Assembly: GCF_000716435.1 (NCBI RefSeq)
Contig: NZ_JNWO01000002.1
Span: 496,001 to 560,000 of the forward strand
Length of the DNA stretch: 64,000 nucleotides
Origin: Streptomyces xylophagus
GTDB lineage: Bacteria; Actinomycetota; Actinomycetes; Streptomycetales; Streptomycetaceae
Direction of reading: 5' to 3'
Shown here: positions 26,797 to 35,100 of the stretch, piece by piece
Layout of the letters: each line of letters opens with the position of its first letter
Numbering within the stretch: the first letter of the stretch is position 1
Translations under genes and position numbers: made by a program
Notes under the pieces: model-generated
Seen by the model: the letters and a program-made list of their open reading frames with translations, nothing else
Told to the model about the DNA's origin: nothing
The model's database searches: none

Positions 26797-27774
26797 ATGC
26801 AGTACACCCGTCTGGGTACCTCCGGCCTGAAGATCAGCCGCATCGCACTCGGATGCATGAGCTTCGGCGACACCTCGCAGATGCCGTGGGCGCTGGACGA
26901 CGACGGCGCCGAGCCGATCTTCCGCCAGGCCGTCGAGTCCGGGATCACCTTCTGGGACACCGCCAACATCTACGCCTACGGCACCTCCGAGGAGATCGTG
27001 GGCCGCGCGATCAAGAAGTACACGAAACGCGACGACGTCGTCCTGGCCACCAAGCTGTTCAACCCCATGCACGACGGACCCGGTGGGTCCGGCCTGTCGC
27101 GCAAGGCCGTGATGGAGCAGATCGACGCCTCCCTGACCCGGCTGGGCACCGACTACGTCGACCTCTACCAGATCCACCGCTTCGACCCGCAGACCCCGGT
27201 CGAGGAGACCATGGAAGCCCTGCACGACCTCGTCAAGGCCGGCAAGGTCCGCTACCTCGGCGCCTCCTCGATGTGGGCCTGGCAGTTCGCCACCATGCAA
27301 CACGCCGCCCACAGCCACGGCTGGACGCCCTTCGTGTCCATGCAGGACCAGTACAGCCTGCTGGCACGGGAGGAGGAGCGGGAGATGTTCGGCCTGCTCG
27401 CCCACTCCGGCGTCGGCTCCATCCCCTGGAGCCCCCTGGCCGGCGGCCGCGTCGCCCGCCCCTGGGGCCAGGACAGCACCGCGCGGGCCAGGACCGCCCC
27501 CGACACCGACTACGCCGGACGCCCCCTGTTCGTCGACACCGACGAAGCAATCGTCGACGCCGTCCAGAAGATCGCCGACGCGCACGGTGTCCCGATGGCC
27601 CAGGTCGCGCTGGCGTGGGTACTGAAGAACCCCGTCGTGTCCGCGCCCATCGTCGGCGCCACCAAGACCCACCACCTCACCGACGCCGTCGCCGCGCTCG
27701 ACCTCACGCTGACCGACGACGAGATCGCCGCGCTGGAAGACCCCTACACCCCGCGCCTGCCCACCTACTTCTGA
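26797..27774 (+). CDS. Aldo/keto reductase (YajO/Tas-like group)
   Basis: A 325-residue AKR of a different subgroup from the other three in the window. Catalytic residues are Asp54, Tyr59, Lys86 and His127 (FWDTANIYAYGTSEE, LATKLF, LYQIHRFDP). The C-terminus has the NADPH-binding style VGATKTHHLTDAVAALDL. GAGGAG at 26785-26790 supports the ATG at 26797; the longer frame to 26656 would run through the operator. It is divergent from the regulator and controlled from the mirrored promoter. Its last 10 bp overlap the convergent PASTA gene. Confidence 0.92.
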   Translation: MQYTRLGTSGLKISRIALGCMSFGDTSQMPWALDDDGAEPIFRQAVESGITFWDTANIYAYGTSEEIVGRAIKKYTKRDDVVLATKLFNPMHDGPGGSGLSRKAVMEQIDASLTRLGTDYVDLYQIHRFDPQTPVEETMEALHDLVKAGKVRYLGASSMWAWQFATMQHAAHSHGWTPFVSMQDQYSLLAREEEREMFGLLAHSGVGSIPWSPLAGGRVARPWGQDSTARARTAPDTDYAGRPLFVDTDEAIVDAVQKIADAHGVPMAQVALAWVLKNPVVSAPIVGATKTHHLTDAVAALDLTLTDDEIAALEDPYTPRLPTYF

Positions 27775-27998
27775 TCGAGCAGCGGATCCCACTTCGTCCA
27801 GATCCTGACTGCCGCGGCAGGTGCTGCCATGGTTCCGGGCGGGGGCTCCTGGTGAGCGATCACCATGCTCCGTGGCAGTTGCCGGTCCATGTCGTAGTAG
27901 CCCAGGAACAGCCCCAGACCACGGCAGAGAGCGTGCGCTTCTCGTCCCGTCATCCCGACCACGTCAGGGACTTCGATATGCGTCGGCCTGTCATCCAT
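27765..27998 (-). CDS. Stand-alone PASTA-domain small protein
   Basis: A 77-residue protein that is almost entirely one PASTA domain: VPDVVGMTGREAHALCRGLG, then the loop and PPPGTMAAPAAAVRIW. PASTA domains usually occur in the outer part of Ser/Thr kinases and penicillin-binding proteins and bind muropeptides. Here there is no signal peptide or membrane helix, so the protein should stay in the cytoplasm. Its stop overlaps the convergent aldo/keto reductase end by 10 bp. Function unknown. Confidence 0.72.
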   Translation of the reverse strand: MDDRPTHIEVPDVVGMTGREAHALCRGLGLFLGYYDMDRQLPRSMVIAHQEPPPGTMAAPAAAVRIWTKWDPLLDQK

Positions 27999-28163
27999 TC
28001 CGGCACCATACGACCGGCCGCGCCGCCGCGGGGCTACTCGGCCGACCCGGTTGCCGGGGACCTCGTGCCGGCGCGGCTCGCCGTCGCTCTCGTCGTAGCG
28101 GGAGGCGTCGTAGGCCAGGGCGGGCTGCCCATCACCGCCGAGTCCCTGCTCCGATCCGCCGGA

Positions 28164-29555
28164 TCACCGGCTCGCCGTAGGCCTGAGCAGCAGCCCGCCG
28201 GTCATGGCGGTCGCCGCCAGCAGTGCCGTGCCGATGAGCAGGCTGACGTGCATGCCGTGCAGGAAGTCGGACCGGTCGGCGATCAGGGCGCCGAAGACGG
28301 CGACGGCGAGGGCCCCGCCGAACTGGCGGGAGGTGTTGAGGACGCCGCCGGCCAGGCCCGCCTGCTCCGGGCGCACGCTTCCCAGCATCAGTCCGGTCAT
28401 CGCGGGTACGGCCAGGGCGCCGCCGAGGGAGACCGGGATCATCAGGATCGCGACCAGCCAGATGGGGGTGGTCCCGGGCAGGAAGAACAGGAGCAGCAGG
28501 CCCGCCGCCATGATCCACATTCCGGCGGTCATGACGAGCCGGGCGCCGAACTTCCGTACCAGTCGGGCGGTTTGGAGGGCCACGACGCCGGTCAGCAGCG
28601 TCATCGGCAGGAACGCGATGCCGGCGGCGAGCGCGGACAGGCCGCGCAGTTGCTGGAAGTAGAGGCTGAGCAGGAATGTCAGGCCGTAGAAGCCGATGTT
28701 GAGGGTGAACCCGGCCAGCAGGGTGACGGTCACCGGGCGGGAGCGGAAGAAGGTGAGCGGCAGCATCGGGTGGCGGCCTCGGGCCTGGGAGCGCAGGAAC
28801 ACCGCGAGCGCCATTGCCGACAGCGCGAACGCGGCGATCACCGGGGCGTCGCTGAAGCCGTACTCGCCGCCCTCGATCAGCGCGTACGTCAGACCGCCCA
28901 TCGCCAGGACCACGCTGATCTGCCCGGTCCAGTCGAAGGGCACCGGTCGTCGCGGGGAGCGGACGACGCGGGTGAGCAGCGCCAGGGCTACGGCGCCGAC
29001 CGGCAGGTTGATGAAGAAGATCCACCGCCAGTCCACGGCGCTGAGCGCACCGCCGAGCAGGGGTCCCGCGGCCGAGCCGACAGAGCCGCCCAGCGCCCAG
29101 AACCCGAGGGCACGGACGCGATGGGCGGCGTCCGGGTACGCCTCGCGGATCAGAGCGAGGGTGGCGGGCATCATGACCGCCGCGCCCGCGCCCTGCACCA
29201 GGCGGGCCGCGACCAGGACGGGCAGCGTGGGCGCCAGGCCGCAGGCCGCCGAGGCGATCAGGAACAGCCCCATGCCCACGCCGAACGCCTGCCGGGCGCC
29301 GATCCGGTCCGAGACGGACCCGGCGGACAGCAGCAGCGCGGCGAGCACCAGGGTGTAGCCGTCGACGACCCACTGGAGCCCGGTCATACCGCCGCCGAGG
29401 TCGGCGCCGACGGTGGGCAGGGCCACGCTCACGATCAGCGCGTCCAGGGTGATGACGAAGAAGCCGAGCAGTGCGGCACCGAGCGCGAAAGCGGGGGCGG
29501 TTGTCCTGCCGCCGCCGGGCGGAGCGGTGGCAGTGGGCGCCTGCGTGCTGGTCAT
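28164..29555 (-). CDS. MFS exporter, DHA2 (EmrB/QacA) type
   Basis: A 463-residue transporter with about 14 hydrophobic helices. Helix 1 has TLDALIVSVALPTVGADLGG, the loop 2-3 motif is GSVSDRIGARQAF, and the helix 5 motif C is SAAGPLLGGALSAVDWRWIF. It is a likely proton-coupled exporter of hydrophobic compounds. AGGAGAG precedes the ATG. It is divergent from the aldo/keto reductase at 29713, and the 157-bp region between them holds the 21-bp motif shared with 34.0 kb. Confidence 0.9.
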   Translation of the reverse strand: MTSTQAPTATAPPGGGRTTAPAFALGAALLGFFVITLDALIVSVALPTVGADLGGGMTGLQWVVDGYTLVLAALLLSAGSVSDRIGARQAFGVGMGLFLIASAACGLAPTLPVLVAARLVQGAGAAVMMPATLALIREAYPDAAHRVRALGFWALGGSVGSAAGPLLGGALSAVDWRWIFFINLPVGAVALALLTRVVRSPRRPVPFDWTGQISVVLAMGGLTYALIEGGEYGFSDAPVIAAFALSAMALAVFLRSQARGRHPMLPLTFFRSRPVTVTLLAGFTLNIGFYGLTFLLSLYFQQLRGLSALAAGIAFLPMTLLTGVVALQTARLVRKFGARLVMTAGMWIMAAGLLLLFFLPGTTPIWLVAILMIPVSLGGALAVPAMTGLMLGSVRPEQAGLAGGVLNTSRQFGGALAVAVFGALIADRSDFLHGMHVSLLIGTALLAATAMTGGLLLRPTASR

Positions 29556-29649
29556 CGAGACTCTCCTGGTGACGTGATCCTTCGAGCTCCCAGCGTGGGA
29601 GCGGAGCGTCGGGCGTTCCAGGCCGGGTTGTGCGGGGGTGTGGGATGCG

Positions 29650-29670
29650 GGGTAGTGACAGGGCCCCTCA
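29650..29670 (+). promoter_or_regulatory. 21-bp motif upstream of an aldo/keto reductase (copy 1)
   Basis: Contains GTAGTGACAGGGCCCCTC and is identical over 21 bp to the copy at 34039-34059. There are exactly 42 nt between its end and the ATG at 29713. A TATCGT -10-like box ends 6 nt before that ATG, which suggests a leaderless transcript with the motif centred near -53. A regulator-binding site is the simplest reading. Confidence 0.6.
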
Positions 29671-29712
29671 GATGAGATGCGGGGGCGTCGGACGCCTGCC
29701 TATCGTCGAAGC

Positions 29713-30594
29713 ATGTCCCCCCTCACGATCACTCTCAGCAACGGTGTCGAGATGCCCGCTCTCGGGCTCGGCGTCTTCCAGACACCGCCCGATGTCACGA
29801 CCGCCTCGGTCGAGGAGGCCCTGCGCGTCGGCTACCGCCACATCGACACGGCCGCCGCCTACGGCAACGAGCGGGAGGTCGGCGACGGCATCCGCCGCTC
29901 CGGCCTGGCCCGCGACGAGGTGTTCGTCGAGACGAAGCTGTGGATCAGCGACTACGGCTACGACAGCGCGCTGCACGCCTTCGACAAGAGCGCGGGCAAG
30001 CTCGGCGTCGACCAGCTCGACCTGCTGCTGCTCCACCAGGCCCTGCCCTCCGCCTTCGACCGCACCCTCGACGCCTACCGGGCGCTGGAGAAGCTGCTCG
30101 CCGACGGCCGGGTACGGGCCATCGGCGTCAGCAACTTCATGCCCGAGCACCTGGAACGGCTGCTGGCCGAGACGTCCGCCGTGCCCGTGGTCAACCAGAT
30201 CGAGGTCCACCCCTACTTCCAGCAGACCGCGCTGCAGCGCCTGCACGGCCGGCACGGCATCCTGACCCAGGCGTGGTCGCCCATCGGCGGCATCACCTCC
30301 TACCGCGGCGGCGAGAAGCGGACCTTCGACGACCCGGTCCTGCTGGAGATCGCCGGGCAGCACGGCAAGTCGGCCGCGCAGGTCATGCTGCGCTGGCATC
30401 TGCAGGAGGGCCGCTCCGCGATCCCGAAGTCGGTCAAGCCCGCCCGCATCGCCGAGAACTTCGACGTCTTCGACTTCGAGCTGACCACCGAGCAACTCGC
30501 CGCGATCGACGCGCTCGACACCGGCGTACGCGGCGGACCGGAGCCGGACGCCATCACGCTTGAGGCCTACGGCATCGAGATCCCCGAGGCGTGA
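29713..30594 (+). CDS. Aldo/keto reductase (2,5-diketo-gluconate reductase type)
   Basis: A 293-residue AKR with full tetrad Asp45, Tyr50, Lys75 and His108 ([29 protein letters not shown]) and the NADPH motif IPKSVKPARIAENFDVFD. The ATG at 29713 is 6 nt after a TATCGT box, so it is probably leaderless; an upstream in-frame start at 29677 would lie between the motif and the promoter. It is divergent from an MFS exporter. The last residues differ from the other two DkgA-like copies, suggesting different substrate choice. Confidence 0.92.
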   Translation: MSPLTITLSNGVEMPALGLGVFQTPPDVTTASVEEALRVGYRHIDTAAAYGNEREVGDGIRRSGLARDEVFVETKLWISDYGYDSALHAFDKSAGKLGVDQLDLLLLHQALPSAFDRTLDAYRALEKLLADGRVRAIGVSNFMPEHLERLLAETSAVPVVNQIEVHPYFQQTALQRLHGRHGILTQAWSPIGGITSYRGGEKRTFDDPVLLEIAGQHGKSAAQVMLRWHLQEGRSAIPKSVKPARIAENFDVFDFELTTEQLAAIDALDTGVRGGPEPDAITLEAYGIEIPEA

Positions 30595-30688
30595 AGTCGC
30601 CCTGCCGGTGGTGCGGTTCGCCGACGCCTCCCTCAGCACACCGATGTACCGCTGACTCCTGTCCTCACGTCACGGAAGAGCCTCCGTC

Positions 30689-31498
30689 ATGACCCGCGCC
30701 ACCCCTCTGACCGTCCTGGTCGTCGGCGCCACCGGCAGCATCGGAACCCTCGTCGTCGCCGAAGCCCTCCGGCAGGGCCACCAGGTGAAGGCCCTCGTCC
30801 GCGATCCCGGGCGCGCGCGGACCGCGCTGCCTGAGGCCGCTCGGCTCGTCACCGGGGACCTCACCGATGCCGACACCCTCAAGGAGGCCGTCGACGGCAT
30901 CGACGCCGTGGTCTTCACCCACGGCTCCCACGGCGGCCCCGGCCAGGCGGAACGCATCGACTACGGGGCCGTCCGCAACACCCTGGCGGCACTGGGCGAC
31001 CAGCCGGCCCGGATCTCGCTGATGACCGCGATCGGTGTCACTGGCCGCCCCAGGAACGCCGACGGCACGGTCCGCGACGACATGATCACCGACGCCCACG
31101 CGTGGAAGCGCCGCGGGGAACGCCTGGTCCGGGCCAGTGGGCGCCCGTACACGATCGTCCGACCGGGCTGGTTCGACTACAACGCTCCCGGCCAGCTCGC
31201 CCTGACGATGCTTCAGGGCGACACCCGGCACGCCGGCAGCCCCAGCGACGGTGTCATCGCCCGTCGGCAGATCGCCCAGATCCTCGTCTCCGCGCTCACC
31301 TCGCCCGAGGCCGACCACAAGACCCTCGAACTCGTCGCCGAGCACGGGCCCGCCCCCGCCGACCTCGACCCGCTGTTCGCCGGCCTCACCGCCGATGTGC
31401 CCGGTTCCCTCGACGCCGCCCTGGACAGCGCCAACATGCCGCTCGACGCCGAACCCGCAGCCGTACGACAGGACTTGGAAGCTGTCCGGCACGCCTGA
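30689..31498 (+). CDS. NmrA-like/atypical SDR NAD(P)-binding protein
   Basis: A 269-residue Rossmann protein. The motif VLVVGATGSIGTLVVAEALR is at residues 9-28 with basic residues ALVRDPGRA at the end of strand 2, typical of NADP-binding atypical SDRs. The catalytic Tyr-x3-Lys is not evident: the place of the Tyr holds AHAWKRRGERLVRAS. It may therefore be a redox-sensing or reductase-like member. GGAAGAG precedes the ATG. It is followed after 24 bp by a classical SDR gene, so the two form an operon. Confidence 0.85.
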   Translation: MTRATPLTVLVVGATGSIGTLVVAEALRQGHQVKALVRDPGRARTALPEAARLVTGDLTDADTLKEAVDGIDAVVFTHGSHGGPGQAERIDYGAVRNTLAALGDQPARISLMTAIGVTGRPRNADGTVRDDMITDAHAWKRRGERLVRASGRPYTIVRPGWFDYNAPGQLALTMLQGDTRHAGSPSDGVIARRQIAQILVSALTSPEADHKTLELVAEHGPAPADLDPLFAGLTADVPGSLDAALDSANMPLDAEPAAVRQDLEAVRHA

Positions 31499-31522
31499 CC
31501 GCCAACCATTCTCAGGGAGCCC

Positions 31523-32263
31523 ATGGTGGAGAACAACAGCGGCAAAGTCGTCGTCATCACCGGCGCCAGCAGCGGACTCGGCGCGGAGACCGCCCGGCAC
31601 TTGACCGCACGCGGTGCCAAGGTCGTGCTCGGGGCCCGCCGTCTGGAGCGGCTGGAGGAAATCGCCGACGAACTCGGCCTCGACCGCAAGGCGGTCGTGC
31701 GGACCGACGTGAGCGACCGCGGGCAGGTGAAGGCGCTGGTCCAGCGGGCCGTCGACCTGCACGGCCGTATCGACGTCATGCTCAACAACGCCGGTCTCAT
31801 GCCGCTGTCCCCGCTGGAGATGGAGCGGTTCGACGAGTGGGAACAGGCCATCGACGTCAACATCAAGGGCGTTCTGTGGGGCATCGCGGCAGCCCTGCCG
31901 CACTTCAAGGAGCAGCGGTCCGGCCACTTCATCAACGTCTCCTCGGTGGCCGGACATGTCATCAGCCCCGGCGGAGCGATCTACTCGGCGACGAAGTACT
32001 CCGTGCGCGTCATCTCCGAGGCACTGCGCCAGGAGGTCAAGCCGTACGACATCCGCACCACGGTCATCTCGCCCGGCGCGGTGGACACCGAACTGCCCGC
32101 CTCGGTCAAGGCCGAAGGCGTCGCGGACGCGGTCGCGGGCCTCTACCAGGACTACGCCATCCCTGCGGACAGCTTCGCCCGCTGCGTGGAGTTCGCCATG
32201 AGCCAGCCCCAGGAAGTCGACGTCAACGAGATCCTGTTCCGTCCGACCCGTCAGCAGCGGTGA
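31523..32263 (+). CDS. Classical SDR oxidoreductase
   Basis: A 246-residue SDR. The cofactor motif [15 protein letters not shown] starts near residue 13 and NNAGLM is near 90. Catalytic Ser is in [14 protein letters not shown] and Tyr-x3-Lys in [12 protein letters not shown]. The basic GARRLERL after strand 2 suggests NADP(H). AGGGAG lies before the ATG. It is the second gene of the operon starting at 30689 and converges on the flavodoxin gene with 34 bp between stops. Confidence 0.92.
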   Translation: MVENNSGKVVVITGASSGLGAETARHLTARGAKVVLGARRLERLEEIADELGLDRKAVVRTDVSDRGQVKALVQRAVDLHGRIDVMLNNAGLMPLSPLEMERFDEWEQAIDVNIKGVLWGIAAALPHFKEQRSGHFINVSSVAGHVISPGGAIYSATKYSVRVISEALRQEVKPYDIRTTVISPGAVDTELPASVKAEGVADAVAGLYQDYAIPADSFARCVEFAMSQPQEVDVNEILFRPTRQQR

Positions 32264-32297
32264 CCGGCGGCCCGGCGAAGGTCCTGGGCCCGCCCGG

Positions 32298-32999
32298 TCA
32301 CGAGGCGGGCAGTCCGACGCGCCGCAGCCAGGCGTCGACGGCGGCACCGGCGTCCCGGACTTCCTCGCCGCGTACCGCGAGGCCCTCGGCGATCGTCGCG
32401 CCGGGGCAGGAGGCGGCGTAGTCGCGTGCGGTGGTGCCCAGGCCGCTCATGGCGTGGGTGGTGAACGGGACGACGGTTCTGCCGCGGAAGTCGAGGGCTT
32501 CGGTGAACGTCGTCATGATCATGGGAGCGCGGACGTTCCAGATGGGGCTGCCGAGCAGGATCGTGTCGTAACGGCCGATGCCGGCAAGTGGGTTGGCGAT
32601 GGCCGGACGTGCGTCGGTGTCCTGCTCGCGGACGTTGCGTCGGACGGTCGCGTCGTAGGCGGACGGGTAGGGGTCCGCGGCCCGGATGCGGTGGACGTCG
32701 CAGTCGATCCGGTCCGCGATCATCCGAGCCAGGACCTCGGTGTTGCCGACCTCGATGTTCCGGCGTCCGCCGTTGTAGTAGTTCTCGCCCGGCCGGGAGA
32801 AGTAGGCCAGCAGGACGGTGCGGGCACCCGGGGCGGGTGTGCCGGACTGCTCGGCGGACTCGGATTCGTCCGGGCGGGGTGAGGCGGGGGAGGCGGAACA
32901 AGCGCCGATCGCGGCACCTGCCGTCATGACCGTTCCTCCTGTGAGCAGGCCGCGGAGCACTGTGCGGCGCCGCGGCGCGGTGGGAAGGGTATGGCTCAT
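32298..32999 (-). CDS. Tat-exported flavodoxin lipoprotein
   Basis: A 233-residue protein with an N-terminal twin-arginine signal (RRRTVLRGLLTGG) and a lipobox AIGAC at about 29-33, followed by a Ser/Pro/Glu linker. The mature part is a flavodoxin of the long type: VLLAYFSRPGENYYNGG is the FMN-phosphate loop, then ILLGSPIWNVRAPMIMTTF and VPFTTHAMSGLG. An FMN protein on the outer face of the membrane is unusual; Tat export would allow the FMN to be bound before transport. It begins 13 bp after an aldo/keto reductase stop, in one operon. Confidence 0.87.
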   Translation of the reverse strand: MSHTLPTAPRRRTVLRGLLTGGTVMTAGAAIGACSASPASPRPDESESAEQSGTPAPGARTVLLAYFSRPGENYYNGGRRNIEVGNTEVLARMIADRIDCDVHRIRAADPYPSAYDATVRRNVREQDTDARPAIANPLAGIGRYDTILLGSPIWNVRAPMIMTTFTEALDFRGRTVVPFTTHAMSGLGTTARDYAASCPGATIAEGLAVRGEEVRDAGAAVDAWLRRVGLPAS

Positions 33000-33012
33000 C
33001 GCTGGGGCGCGC

Positions 33013-33864
33013 TCAGCCGTTCACGCGTCGCGCGCTGAGCCACTGGACCATCGCCGGGTCGCGGTGGTCGAAGAACAGCGAGGCGCCGGTGTCCAGGGTG
33101 GCGATGGCCGACATCTGGTCGTCGGTGAGCTCGAAGCCGAAGACGTCGAGGTTCTCCGCCATGCGCTCGGGCCGGACCGACTTGGGGATCGCGACAACGC
33201 CCCGCTGGACCAGCCAGCGCAGCACCACCTGGGCCACCGACTTGTCGTGCTGCTTGCCGATCTCGCTCAGCAGCGCGTTGGTGAACAGGTCGTTCTTGCC
33301 CTCGGCGAACCCGCCCCAGGACTGGATCCGGACCCCGTGCTCGCGCATCAGGTCCTGGTAGTCGGCGCGCTGGAAGAACGGGTGGGTCTCGATCTGGTTG
33401 ACCGCCGGGGTGATCTCGTTGTTGATGATCAGGTCGAGGAGCCGGTCCGGGTAGAAGTTGGCGACGCCGATCGCCTTGGCCAGGCCCTCCCGGTTCAGCG
33501 CCTCCATGGCACGCCACTGGCCGTACACATCGCCGTAGGGCTGGTGCATCAGGTACAGGTCGACGTGGTCCAGGCCGAGCTTGGCCAGCGACGTCTCGAA
33601 CGCCCGCCTGGTGTTCTCCTCGGCGGGTGCGTCCTGGACGTACAGCTTGGTCGTGACGAAGAGTTCCTCGCGCGGTACGCCGCTGTTCTTGATGGCGCGG
33701 CCGACGGCCTCCTCGTTCTCGTAGGAAGCGGCCGTGTCGAGCAGCCGGTAGCCGGCCGCGAGGGCCTCGGTGACGGCCTGTTCGGTCTGCTCCGCCGGGA
33801 TCTGGAAGACGCCGAAGCCGAGGATCGGCATGTCGACACCGTTGTTCAGGGTGACGCTCTGCAT
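33013..33864 (-). CDS. Aldo/keto reductase (2,5-diketo-gluconate reductase type)
   Basis: A 283-residue AKR with Asp43, Tyr48, Lys73 and His107 ([29 protein letters not shown]) and the NADPH motif [17 protein letters not shown]. It is very like the AKR at 24.8 kb through the middle ([20 protein letters not shown] against a near-identical stretch). GAAAGG precedes the ATG at 33864. It is the first gene of an operon with the exported flavodoxin and is divergent from an MmyB-type regulator at 34.1 kb. Confidence 0.92.
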   Translation of the reverse strand: MQSVTLNNGVDMPILGFGVFQIPAEQTEQAVTEALAAGYRLLDTAASYENEEAVGRAIKNSGVPREELFVTTKLYVQDAPAEENTRRAFETSLAKLGLDHVDLYLMHQPYGDVYGQWRAMEALNREGLAKAIGVANFYPDRLLDLIINNEITPAVNQIETHPFFQRADYQDLMREHGVRIQSWGGFAEGKNDLFTNALLSEIGKQHDKSVAQVVLRWLVQRGVVAIPKSVRPERMAENLDVFGFELTDDQMSAIATLDTGASLFFDHRDPAMVQWLSARRVNG

Positions 33865-34038
33865 GAGGGGTGCCTTTCGAGCGGGATGCGGGTGCGGAGC
33901 AAGCACGGGCCGGATGCCGGGCGACGCTCGAACACGGGCGGGAGGTGCCGACGCGACCGGTGTGAAGCCCGCCGGAATTCACCTTCGCGCTTTTTCGCCA
34001 CCGGTGGCAGGCCGAGCCGTGCCAGGGGGTGGCGAGCC

Positions 34039-34059
34039 GGGTAGTGACAGGGCCCCTCA
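34039..34059 (+). promoter_or_regulatory. 21-bp motif upstream of an MmyB-type regulator (copy 2)
   Basis: Exact copy of the element at 29650-29670. There are again 42 nt between its end and the ATG (34102). A GACACT -10-like box ends 7 nt before that ATG. It lies in the 237-bp divergent region between the aldo/keto reductase/flavodoxin operon and the regulator, so it may serve both. Confidence 0.6.
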
Positions 34060-34101
34060 CCGCTCTGCCGCGCAGGTCAGAGCGGTGTGACACTGAAGGG
34101 C

Positions 34102-35019
34102 ATGGCATCCGAGCAGAGCAGTGACGGCGGCGCCGAGCTGGGCCGGTTCCTGCGTGCCCGCCGCACACAGACCGCACCCGAACAGGTCGGCCTCACGGCC
34201 GGCGCTGGCCTTCGCCGCACCCCCGGTCTGCGTCGCGAGGAGCTGGCCACTCTCGCCGGGATCAGCATTGACTACTACGTACGCCTGGAACGCGGCAAGG
34301 AGACCTGGCCCGGTCCCTCCGTCGTCGACGCCCTCGCCCTCGCCCTGCAGCTGGACGACGCCGAACACCAGCATCTGCGCGAACTGGCCGTCCGCGCCGC
34401 GCGGTACGCCCCCGAGCCGCCGCCCGTCCCGAGCCGGACCGTGCGCCCGCACCTGAAGCTGCTGCTCGATGCGATGCGTCCGAACCCGGCGTACATCGTC
34501 AGCCGCAGCATGGATCTGCTCGCCGCCAACCCCGGCGGCCTCGCCCTGTACGCGGGCCTGGACGACTGGCCCGCCACCCAGCGCAACCTCGCCCGCTACT
34601 TCTTCCTGCACCCCGCGGCCCGCGAGCTGTTCCCCGACTGGGACATCCAGATACGCGCCTGCATCGCCCGGCTGCGCGCCCTGGCCGGCACCGCCCCCGA
34701 CGCCCCCGACCTGACCACCCTCGTCGGCGAACTCGTCCTCAAGAGCCCCGACTTCGCCAGGCTGTGGGACCGCTACGACGTCACCGGCCGCAAGGCCACC
34801 CACAAGACGTTCCACCACCCACAGGTCGGCGAAGTCACCCTGGCCGCCCAGTCCATGGACCTGAACGGCACACCGGGCCAGCGCCTTGTCGCCTACGCTG
34901 CGGAACCCGGCACCCCGGACCACGACGCCCTGCTCCTGCTGGACATGACCGCTCCCGACTCAGGCCCCGGCAAGCGGCCGGGCATGAACGACGTGCTGCA
35001 GCCGCGCGCATTGCCCTGA
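34102..35019 (+). CDS. HTH regulator with MmyB-like ligand-binding domain
   Basis: A 305-residue regulator. The HTH region is LRREELATLAGISIDYYVRL followed by ERGKETWPGPS. The MmyB-like domain has ydpNPAYIVSRSMDLLAANP-type start, the FFLHPAARELFPDWD segment and KTFHHPQVGEVTLAAQSMDL near the end. The ATG at 34102 is preferred to a GTG at 34087 because it stands at the same distance from the 21-bp motif as the start at 29713 and suits a leaderless mRNA. It is followed after 81 bp by a strong paralogue, pointing to tandem duplication. Confidence 0.9.
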   Translation: MASEQSSDGGAELGRFLRARRTQTAPEQVGLTAGAGLRRTPGLRREELATLAGISIDYYVRLERGKETWPGPSVVDALALALQLDDAEHQHLRELAVRAARYAPEPPPVPSRTVRPHLKLLLDAMRPNPAYIVSRSMDLLAANPGGLALYAGLDDWPATQRNLARYFFLHPAARELFPDWDIQIRACIARLRALAGTAPDAPDLTTLVGELVLKSPDFARLWDRYDVTGRKATHKTFHHPQVGEVTLAAQSMDLNGTPGQRLVAYAAEPGTPDHDALLLLDMTAPDSGPGKRPGMNDVLQPRALP

Positions 35020-35100
35020 TCCGGCAGCGGGACCCCGCAGGCCACGCAGGGACGCACACCCACTGATACATGACCCCAAGAAGACGGGCAAAATGGTCGC

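Noticed and set aside
26853..29675. A 940-codon open frame on the plus strand
   Set aside because: It runs through two well-supported genes on both strands and has the low-complexity composition of an antisense frame.
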